A stretch of DNA of 50,600 nt. It comes from an uncultured Flammeovirgaceae bacterium. GTDB lineage: Bacteria; Bacteroidota; Bacteroidia; Cytophagales; Cyclobacteriaceae. Numbering within the stretch: position 1 is the stretch's first letter; each line of letters opens with the position of its first letter. The notes beneath the pieces are model-generated. The model was not told the DNA's origin, searched no databases, and saw nothing but the letters and a program-made list of their open reading frames with translations. Positions 1 to 7,395 of this stretch are shown in pieces. The stretch covers positions 1-50,600 of the forward strand of contig CALBPF010000052.1 in NCBI GenBank assembly GCA_937899105.1, read 5' to 3'. Both the position numbers and the translations under genes were made by a program.

Positions 1-1647
1 ACCTCCACCTCCACCGGAAGTGTCACACGTTGCATCGAACCGAACTGTTGATAAATTTGGTGATTCGTTCTGTGACCAATTTCCAGGAAAAGAAGCCTTG
101 CTCCATAGAATATTAAATTCGACATTCTCCGGCGCCCCGGCGCCATAGAAAAATTCACCAGCCCATACGCCTCCGCCTTGATCGGCAGGAGCTGAAGAAA
201 TACCAGGAACAGGGTTCCAGTCTCCTGCGGGGAATACCAAGCCATCAACCGGATCGCCATCTGCAGACTCAATTTCTATCCTCATAGTCTGTGCATCCAC
301 GTTGAAGACGGATATAAGTATATCTGAACCTGCATCACCGCCAAATGCCTGAATTTGAGTATTACAGAAAGGATTTGGGGTTGTAATATTAACCGTACGA
401 GTGACTTCGTCCGCAGCATTGCCAGCGGCATCGCTTACATAGTAAGTGACTACATAAGTCCCATCTGTGTCTGTATCTACGACATCTCCACCAACAACAA
501 TATCTGCTGAAATGTCTCCATCAATATTATCTGTGGCAGTAGCTCCCTCTTCTGTATACATGTCGCCTACATTCAAATCGATAGTGGCAGGACCTACAAG
601 GGTAATTACGGGGGGGGTTTCATCTACAGCAACAATAACGGTCCGAGTCACTTCAGCAGCTGCATTTCCATCTGAATCGGTCACATTATAGTTGATTATA
701 TAAGTTCCTGCCACATTTACATCTACCGCGTCTCCGCTAACTACTACACTTGACGTTATATCTCCATCCTCGGCGTCAGTCGCTGTTACTCCTGGGTCGG
801 TAAAATTCTCCCCAAGAACAACTTCAATGGTAGGATCTCCTTCAAGCGTAATTATGGGAACAGCGCCAATAACGCCTGCCTGAGCCACATCATCAATATA
901 GAATGTTCCATCGGTCGTGCCCGGACCATCTACAAAAAGCACCAATTTTGGATAGGTCTCTGAAGAAGGAAAATCGAAAGAGATTGTTTCCCAGCCCGTA
1001 CCTCCATGACTTGCTGTTGTTTCGATAGCGTTGGTCTCAGTAATCTCTAATTTTAACAAGACATCTACGGCAGCATTTGCCCAAAAGTTCATCTCAATGG
1101 CATTACCGTTTGTTAAATTTACCGCCGTTCCAAGATTGAAGGCAATACCTTCAAAAGCAGCTCCGCTATTGGTAATGGCTCCTACATTACCGGATTTGTC
1201 GTTTGTTCCTGATTCATCAGGATTTGCCACTACTTCAAAAGAAGCGCCATTAAAGACTTCGGGTTCGTATATAGTGTTTGCAGCATCAAAGGTTATAGGT
1301 AACGAAGCTATTTCAGGTATTAAAATGGTAAACGTATCTTCGAATGTAGCTGATGCACCGGCTCCGTTGCTTGCCGTCAATACCACTGTGTAATCACCGT
1401 TGACATAGGTCTTAACCGGATTAATCTCCGTTGACGTAGTCGAATCCCCGAAGTCCCATAAATAGGTATCGGCATTTTCGGAAGTATTAATGAAAGTTAC
1501 AGTGCCTGTGTTCTCATCTATGGTTTGAGTAAAGCCTGCGACAACTTGGGGTAGTTCATCGTCGTCATCGTCATCTCCACAGCTGACCATAAAAACTGCT
1601 AATATGAACACTGGGATCATCTGAGCGTATTTGTAAAATAGTTTCAT
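1..1647 (-). CDS. Surface lipoprotein with PKD and Ig-like domains (3' end outside window)
   Basis: The frame is open from an ATG at 1647 to the window edge, giving 549 codons with no stop, so the C-terminus is missing. The N-terminus is a lipoprotein signal with lipobox VSC (Cys23), followed directly by six aspartates and a glutamate. Such acidic stretches act as surface-export signals for Bacteroidetes lipoproteins. A PKD domain spans about residues 33-115 (WDFGDS motif), a jelly-roll-like carbohydrate-binding region about 120-285, and two tandem Ig-like DUF5011/HYR-type repeats about 290-440. A further beta domain follows and runs into a poly-glycine linker at the edge, so at least one more domain is expected beyond it. 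It lies 30 bp after the GH16 gene on the same strand and is probably co-transcribed. The likely role is surface glycan binding; a catalytic domain in the missing part cannot be excluded. Confidence 0.85.
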   Translation of the reverse strand, partial: MKLFYKYAQMIPVFILAVFMVSCGDDDDDDELPQVVAGFTQTIDENTGTVTFINTSENADTYLWDFGDSTTSTEINPVKTYVNGDYTVVLTASNGAGASATFEDTFTILIPEIASLPITFDAANTIYEPEVFNGASFEVVANPDESGTNDKSGNVGAITNSGAAFEGIAFNLGTAVNLTNGNAIEMNFWANAAVDVLLKLEITETNAIETTASHGGTGWETISFDFPSSETYPKLVLFVDGPGTTDGTFYIDDVAQAGVIGAVPIITLEGDPTIEVVLGENFTDPGVTATDAEDGDITSSVVVSGDAVDVNVAGTYIINYNVTDSDGNAAAEVTRTVIVAVDETPPVITLVGPATIDLNVGDMYTEEGATATDNIDGDISADIVVGGDVVDTDTDGTYVVTYYVSDAAGNAADEVTRTVNITTPNPFCNTQIQAFGGDAGSDILISVFNVDAQTMRIEIESADGDPVDGLVFPAGDWNPVPGISSAPADQGGGVWAGEFFYGAGAPENVEFNILWSKASFPGNWSQNESPNLSTVRFDATCDTSGGGGG

Positions 1648-1677
1648 AGTATTTATCGTTATTTTTAATTCAATTCA

Positions 1678-2550
1678 TTATTGGTATACCCTCACATAAT
1701 CCACCAATAGAGTCTGAGGGAATACAGTTTCGCTGTCCGGAGAACCTACAAAAGCGCCTCCGACGGCCAGGTTGATTAAAATGTAGAAGGGCTTGTCAAA
1801 TACCCATTCTCCGGGTACATCTCCGGGAGTGATTTGATTGTATAGTACATCGTCTACATAAAAATTAACAAAGCCAGGTCCCCACTCAATACCGAATACG
1901 TGGAAGCCCGTATCAAATCGATCGTTTTCAAGGTCATAAGATTTGCTTTCAGCGGGCTCATCGCAAATGGCCTCGCTTCCGCAATAGCCCGGACCATGCA
2001 CGCTTCCTAGCACCACGGTAGGCTCTTGGCCGCGATATTCCATAATATCAATTTCACCGGCCCCGGGCCATGGATTGGTATCTATGTCAGCGCCTAGCAT
2101 CCAGAATGCAGGCCATATGCCCTGGCCATAAGGCAATCGCATGCGAGCCTCAAAACGGCCATACTGCTGTTCAAACTTCCCTTTAGTGAGCAGTCTTGCT
2201 GAAGTATATGCAGACCCTTCAAAAGATTCTTCCCGGGCAGTAATAATCAGAAATCCATTTTGAACCTCTACGTTTTCATTACGGTCAGTATAATACTGGA
2301 GCTCTTGGTTTCCCCAACCATCACCATTGGGACCGTTACCAATATCGAACCCCCAAATTTCAGGATCCGGTGCGCCATCTACGTCAAATTCATCCGCTAT
2401 TATCAGATTATTCAGCGTTGTAACTTCTTGTGTATCGTCTGTATTGCAACTTGATATGACTAAAACTAACATCACAAAAAGCATACTTTTAGATAACATA
2501 TCGAGCGCTTTGATTTTAATTTTATTTCTCTCGTTCATCTTCATTGTCAT
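1678..2550 (-). CDS. GH16 family endo-beta-glucanase (laminarinase-like) lipoprotein
   Basis: This 290-residue protein carries the GH16 active-site signature GEIDIMEY, with nucleophile Glu166, Asp168 and acid/base Glu171. The preceding PAFWMLG and following segments are typical of laminarinase-type GH16 enzymes, which cut internal beta-1,3 or beta-1,3/1,4 glucan linkages. The N-terminus has a lipobox VISSC (Cys35) followed by Asp residues, so it is probably anchored at the cell surface. ATG codons occur at residues 1, 3 and 5. The first directly abuts the stop codon of the upstream gene (TAA then ATG), suggesting translational coupling. The domain fills nearly the whole mature protein, with no extra carbohydrate-binding module. 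The exact glucan specificity is inferred from the family only. Confidence 0.93.
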   Translation of the reverse strand: MTMKMNERNKIKIKALDMLSKSMLFVMLVLVISSCNTDDTQEVTTLNNLIIADEFDVDGAPDPEIWGFDIGNGPNGDGWGNQELQYYTDRNENVEVQNGFLIITAREESFEGSAYTSARLLTKGKFEQQYGRFEARMRLPYGQGIWPAFWMLGADIDTNPWPGAGEIDIMEYRGQEPTVVLGSVHGPGYCGSEAICDEPAESKSYDLENDRFDTGFHVFGIEWGPGFVNFYVDDVLYNQITPGDVPGEWVFDKPFYILINLAVGGAFVGSPDSETVFPQTLLVDYVRVYQ

Positions 2551-3999
2551 TTATCTATATAAGTATATGTTATCCACATAAAAGTTTGATGGTCCTTCAG
2601 CAGGCGCTACGAAAACGATCTGACCTAAAGCACTTCTATCAGTAAGACCTGTAATATCAAGATCTATCGGAATCCATTGATTAGCCACTAAAGTCGGTGA
2701 AGTACTTATTTCTGTATCATCTCCAATTGGCTGCCCTGTGTTTACATCCGTCTCGATTATGCCATTTGGGCCAACATTTCTTAGAGTAATATTTAGGGAT
2801 GCTCCTGTATTTACACCTCCCGGGATAAAAAGATCCATATGAAGCGTATTCATTTGGCTACCATCTATAGTGGCTAATTCTACATCGCTATTAAACTGTA
2901 TTCCAAAAAAATTGACATTTTGATAATTCAAAACATTGTCTTCCGGAGTTTGAATTAAATTAAGCGTTGAGTTCTGAAATTCTCCGAAATTACTAATTAG
3001 AGATACCGGTACATCGGTATATGCATCACTGAATAATGATATTACATCAGCTGGATCAACAGTAGGAGTGGGAGCAGAAATAAAACTGCCAAGCGACTCT
3101 ACTACCAGCGATCCTTCTGCTCTGACTCCATCAAGCGTGGCAGTAATAGTTGCGGTACCAGCGCTAGATATTGATACTACACCACTCTCGTTAGCTCTGG
3201 CCACATTGGTATCAGTGGATTGAAATTCAAAATAACCTGATGTTGTTTCAACGGTAACATTCTGTCCGGTTGCAAGATTGAATGTTTGAGTAAAACCTCC
3301 AATAGGAACTGTACCTCCTGAAAATCCAACTATCTCTTGGGTTGTACCTGAAAATATAGCAGGCTGAGGTTGGGCAACAGTTCCTAATTTCTCAAACCTA
3401 AGCCCATCGATCCAGAAGGTATAGCCTACCTCCTGGCCTTGGTTTGGTACAGCGCCCCCTGGCAGGATTCCGCCTGCGGAAAACTCGAAAACCGTTCTCA
3501 CCTTTAACAGTTTAGAAGGGTCCGGGATAGGTATAGTATACTTTTGCCACTGGGTGGTAAAATCTACATCTCTCACCGCAGCTCTAAATTCCTTACCAAA
3601 ACTTATGGATCCAATAGTGGCAGCTTGTGTAGATTTAGCCCAAAATGTAAGTGCATCGAATTCAGTCAGATTTCGCCCCGGACCATCTATTATAAAACTT
3701 GCTCCGGCAAAACTACCATCCGGGTCGTCTGCATTAGGCACGTCAATGCGTATGGCCGCCTCGCTTTCGAATCCTTCGGTCTCATCAATAGAAAATACTT
3801 CAGCTTTAGCGCCATCACCTATAAATGGGAAATAGAAATCGGTACCCATACCAACGAAAGTACCGTTGAAAATTTCACCTTCCTTACTGAAAGTCGCAAA
3901 CTCCACATCATCGGAAATACTTCGATCACAGCCGGAGCTAACAGCAAGTAACCCACAAATCGCTATCGTTTTTAAGCTATTTATTTTTATCTTCTTCAT
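2551..3999 (-). CDS. Putative surface glycan-binding lipoprotein (jelly-roll / Big2 / jelly-roll)
   Basis: This 482-residue lipoprotein has lipobox SSGC (Cys24) followed by Asp-rich sequence. It appears to have three parts. A carbohydrate-binding-like beta-sandwich spans about residues 40-205 (phrases such as FDALTFWAKS are typical of CBM-like folds in SusE/SGBP proteins). A bacterial Ig-like Big2 domain spans about 220-305 (VARANESGVVSISSAGTATI). A second sandwich of similar type spans about 320-482 and ends in FYVDNIYLYR. No catalytic signature is visible. It starts 12 bp after the stop of the fused glycosidase gene and its own stop abuts the GH16 start, so it is in the middle of the operon. 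It probably captures glucan at the surface for the two enzymes. The function is inferred from architecture and context. Confidence 0.8.
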   Translation of the reverse strand: MKKIKINSLKTIAICGLLAVSSGCDRSISDDVEFATFSKEGEIFNGTFVGMGTDFYFPFIGDGAKAEVFSIDETEGFESEAAIRIDVPNADDPDGSFAGASFIIDGPGRNLTEFDALTFWAKSTQAATIGSISFGKEFRAAVRDVDFTTQWQKYTIPIPDPSKLLKVRTVFEFSAGGILPGGAVPNQGQEVGYTFWIDGLRFEKLGTVAQPQPAIFSGTTQEIVGFSGGTVPIGGFTQTFNLATGQNVTVETTSGYFEFQSTDTNVARANESGVVSISSAGTATITATLDGVRAEGSLVVESLGSFISAPTPTVDPADVISLFSDAYTDVPVSLISNFGEFQNSTLNLIQTPEDNVLNYQNVNFFGIQFNSDVELATIDGSQMNTLHMDLFIPGGVNTGASLNITLRNVGPNGIIETDVNTGQPIGDDTEISTSPTLVANQWIPIDLDITGLTDRSALGQIVFVAPAEGPSNFYVDNIYLYR

Positions 4000-4011
4000 T
4001 TTTTTATCTTC

Positions 4012-7000
4012 TTATCTCCCAATATTAATGTGTACATAGGTTCTCAACTCCCATTCGTTTCCATTAGGGAAACCGACGGGGCTAATGGTAGGAGAGGTTG
4101 CAAATTCTTCTCCCGCATTAGGAAGATATCGTGGAGAATTCTCATCCAGTGAGCGCCACATAAAACGCATACCTAAGGTTGTGCTTGGAAGGATAAACCA
4201 ATCCTGTTTTCCAACCGTAGTAGATATGTCAGCCATTATCTGTAGTGGAAAAGTCAGGTTAAAATCCCGGTGATAATCAAAGGGCCCCCAATCGTTAAAT
4301 TTAAGGTGTGAGGCGAATTTGATTGTCTTGTAGATGACTCTGACATCCCCACCATATCGTTCAATTGATCTTGTATCCGGTCCATTGGCCTGACCATTTC
4401 CACCATATAGGTTGGCAATGATCCCTAATTCAGGATTGATCTTAGACACGATGCGAGTATTGACTTCCCATAAGTCTAATGCAGGAGGAGCGCCATCAGC
4501 TGGTGTGGGTACCCTTCCGGTACCAGGAAAAATAATGGCGGCGTCTTGTGTGGTAGGTAAGTGACGATATACTATTCCGATGCTCGCGGCTAATTTAGCG
4601 TCTTCAGACCGGTCATTATCCCATTCGTACATCCATGTGCCTGGTGTAGGGTCATAAGTCAATAGCAGCTCGCCTCCAACGGTTTCTCTATTAGATCTTA
4701 CTACAAAAGGGTCGTCTATTATATTTCTGGATCTTCCTGGAGAATCTTCCGGAAGATCGTCAGGGATTGGATCTACAAGCGGCTTTTGATACATAAAGTT
4801 TGGCGCTAATTGCCATTTACCCATATTATAAGTGAATCCGGTAAAGAAATTATTTACATTTCCACTGCCGCTGTCTTTTAATCGCCAGCCGGTAAATGTT
4901 TGAGTGTAATCTCCACCGCCATTGGCTACTAGGCCCATGGTAGCGCCTTGCGCATACCAGTTAATACGGCCTGAGGAATACGTTAATTTAACTTTACCTC
5001 CCCATGTATCGGAACCCTGGACTTCATCCGAAAAAACCTGATAGCTGCCTTCGCTACCTCTGACGAATTGGAATTCACGACCCACCAGTGGATCGCCTCC
5101 CCAGATACCGCCCGCTTCAACAGTAAGATTGCCTATCTTGGTCTCGGCCACAATCGTAGCTCTTCTTGTTCTGGGCTGAGGAACAGCTATTGAGGTTACC
5201 GCCACACGTGGATCGTCCAGGTCTTCGTGGAAAATACCGGTTAGATTAAATCTACCAACTTCACGATTGTATTTTACCAATACGGCAGGATTGGCTCCCC
5301 ACCATAGCTCTCTTCCGTAGGCCACTTTAACCCCTTTTAGAAACTTCTTGCCTTCAAGTTCCATTCCCTGTGGAGCTAAGCCATTATAGATGTCGAGGTT
5401 TGGGCCATAGTTAGCCTGCGGGTACAGTCCAAAGAAATCTCCTTCATAACCCCAATGATAATGTCCTGTTCTGTAGAATCCCTGTAGATCAAATAGCTCA
5501 TGGTTCCATGTATATTCTGCCTGGTATACCTGTACGCGCTGCAATGCGTCCAGAACTGCGCTACCCGTTGGGGTGGTTACATTCACCGGAAGTCCCCGGT
5601 TTTCATAGAAAAGCTCGTTTATTGGATTTTGAGCCACGCGACCTAGAATGTTGAATGTAACGTTTGCTCTTACATTTGCAGCAGGATTAGCTTCGAAACC
5701 TACGAAATAGGACTCCATGTTATCGAAGCCCAATTCGTTGGGGAAGGTCACACTGTTTGGATCGGGATCATCCGGCGTAGTGATAAGCTTACCACCTGTA
5801 TGAAATGTAGTAAATTCTGCCCGAAGTTCACTCACCCTGAGTTTACCACCGGTTTCTCCACTTAATGCTGCTTTATCGCCTCGTGCCTTAACCACAGCAT
5901 CCATCAATTGAATTCCCACAAAGTGATTTTCTACACTTTGAGCGCTCGCACCACTGGCATAAGGGTCGAAGGCATGAGCTTCTTTCAACGCGTAGTACGC
6001 AGCTCTGGGATAAAGTGTGTACAACCCCCTGGCGTCTGTTCGGCCTTTAGCGCATATTCCAAACCACTCCTCATTCATATTATTGGTACCTTCCTCAAAA
6101 TCAAGGTAGTACCCACCATTGGCCCATGATGCGGTATTGTCGTGAACATCCAAATTTCTTGTCTGGCCATATTTCCACCAGCCGTCGCTAAACTGGAAGG
6201 TAAAGCCACCAATGGAATTTCCCGCTTTACCTAACCCCGCTGCATTCTCATAGATCTCTTTCCAGTTTTCCACCATAAAATACGCTTGCATTCTTTGGTC
6301 TTCAGAGTTAGAGAGGGCGTTGTAGGCATCAGTACCGAATTCAGTAAATAAAATTGGTTTATCAAGTTCGTTTTTCACTCTTTCGAAGGCATCGCCGAAA
6401 GATTCTCCCCTATACATATTAACCCCATAGATATCAACGTCCTTACATTCTTCGGCAATGATTTCGGCAAACAATAAATCTCCATTACAGATAGCTACTG
6501 GATGTGAAGAGTCAATTTGCTTCATTCTCAAAACCGCATCATTCATGAGTTTATACATAGGTCTGCCACGCTTTTCGCCGATAAATTGCTTTTCCTCTTC
6601 ATCATCCGGGAAATCTTCTGTTTCAGCGCCAGCCCAGAATAACCCGTAATTATTTTCGTTTCCTAGCAAGAACAATAGCAAACCGGGAGTGTCCTTATAG
6701 AGTTCAGTCATTTCAGAGACTTCGGAAAGTAATAAATCCTGTGTTGCTTTATTCCTGTAATCCGTGACCGCCACCCAGGCGCCATCTATGGTCAGGCCAT
6801 AGCGGCCAAACGAATGGTTAAGCATGGTATATATGCCGTAATTTTCATAGATGTAGGTTATCCATTTGGGTTGAATACCCGTGTATACGCGAATGGTATT
6901 TACGCCCATGTTCTTCAATAAAGACATTTCAGCATCAAGCGCTGCTTGCACAATGTCATCGGGCTGATTCCATAAGCTGTAGGAAAAATTGGTGCCAATG

Positions 7001-7158
7001 GGGAAATAATCCCAGTTCATTCCATTGACCATGAAATCCTTGCCATTTACGATTAGTCTCATTCCGCTGTTATCCTTCATTACTGACACACGGTCAGTCT
7101 GCGCCAATGCAGTAAAGGCTAATAGCAGAAGCACTAATACCAAGTAGATGTTTTTCAT
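4012..7158 (-). CDS. Clan GH-A glycosidase domain fused to a probable outer-membrane beta-barrel
   Basis: This 1048-residue protein begins with a signal peptide cleaved near ALAQ (residue 20). Residues about 28-400 resemble a TIM-barrel glycosidase of the GH2/GH5-like clan GH-A. LLGNENNYG gives acid/base Glu168 after Asn167, and ILFTEFGTDA gives candidate nucleophile Glu273. From about residue 440 to the end the sequence changes to alternating aromatic/polar strands with Gly/Asn/Asp turns, such as GFYRTGHYHWGYEGDFFGLYPQ and the terminal ELRTYVHINIGR. That is the look of a 14-18-strand outer-membrane barrel. No TonB box or plug domain is visible. It is the first gene of the glucan operon, divergent from the regulator at 7396. 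The domain split is read from sequence; the surface-enzyme-on-a-pore interpretation is inference. Confidence 0.75.
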   Translation of the reverse strand: MKNIYLVLVLLLLAFTALAQTDRVSVMKDNSGMRLIVNGKDFMVNGMNWDYFPIGTNFSYSLWNQPDDIVQAALDAEMSLLKNMGVNTIRVYTGIQPKWITYIYENYGIYTMLNHSFGRYGLTIDGAWVAVTDYRNKATQDLLLSEVSEMTELYKDTPGLLLFLLGNENNYGLFWAGAETEDFPDDEEEKQFIGEKRGRPMYKLMNDAVLRMKQIDSSHPVAICNGDLLFAEIIAEECKDVDIYGVNMYRGESFGDAFERVKNELDKPILFTEFGTDAYNALSNSEDQRMQAYFMVENWKEIYENAAGLGKAGNSIGGFTFQFSDGWWKYGQTRNLDVHDNTASWANGGYYLDFEEGTNNMNEEWFGICAKGRTDARGLYTLYPRAAYYALKEAHAFDPYASGASAQSVENHFVGIQLMDAVVKARGDKAALSGETGGKLRVSELRAEFTTFHTGGKLITTPDDPDPNSVTFPNELGFDNMESYFVGFEANPAANVRANVTFNILGRVAQNPINELFYENRGLPVNVTTPTGSAVLDALQRVQVYQAEYTWNHELFDLQGFYRTGHYHWGYEGDFFGLYPQANYGPNLDIYNGLAPQGMELEGKKFLKGVKVAYGRELWWGANPAVLVKYNREVGRFNLTGIFHEDLDDPRVAVTSIAVPQPRTRRATIVAETKIGNLTVEAGGIWGGDPLVGREFQFVRGSEGSYQVFSDEVQGSDTWGGKVKLTYSSGRINWYAQGATMGLVANGGGDYTQTFTGWRLKDSGSGNVNNFFTGFTYNMGKWQLAPNFMYQKPLVDPIPDDLPEDSPGRSRNIIDDPFVVRSNRETVGGELLLTYDPTPGTWMYEWDNDRSEDAKLAASIGIVYRHLPTTQDAAIIFPGTGRVPTPADGAPPALDLWEVNTRIVSKINPELGIIANLYGGNGQANGPDTRSIERYGGDVRVIYKTIKFASHLKFNDWGPFDYHRDFNLTFPLQIMADISTTVGKQDWFILPSTTLGMRFMWRSLDENSPRYLPNAGEEFATSPTISPVGFPNGNEWELRTYVHINIGR

Positions 7159-7395
7159 ATTAGAGTTGCTTTTTGGGTTTAGATACAGGAGTCGTTCCCC
7201 TGAAGGAAATTTTTTTTAGTTCTACTAATATATTCCATGAATTTATCATGTACAAAATTGATCAAATGTAGTTCTATTTTGATTTTATTATTGCAAGATA
7301 ACTACATCAATATTCTTCATTGACTACTACAAAATTCTTTCGAAAACGTTTTAATCGGTATTTAATGCATATGTTTACCAAACATTGTCTTATAC
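7159..7395. promoter_or_regulatory. Divergent control region between glucan operon and its regulator
   Basis: This 237-bp AT-rich region separates the divergent starts at 7158 (minus) and 7396 (plus). The octamer TAGTTCTA occurs twice in the same direction at 7217-7224 and 7269-7276, 52 bp apart. The first copy sits in a small palindrome TTAGT-tct-ACTAA (7216-7228). The second overlaps the left arm of an 8-bp inverted repeat, ATGTAGTT at 7266-7273 and AACTACAT at 7300-7307. These are candidate operators. On the minus strand a TTTG about 20 bp before TATATTAG (near 7229-7260) is an imperfect Bacteroidetes promoter, and on the plus strand TATGTTTA lies just upstream of the regulator start. Confidence 0.4.

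Noticed and set aside
467..1393. Plus-strand ORFs of 74 and 120 residues
   Set aside because: They are antisense to the PKD/Ig-like lipoprotein frame, which is open without a stop across the whole stretch and has recognisable domains.
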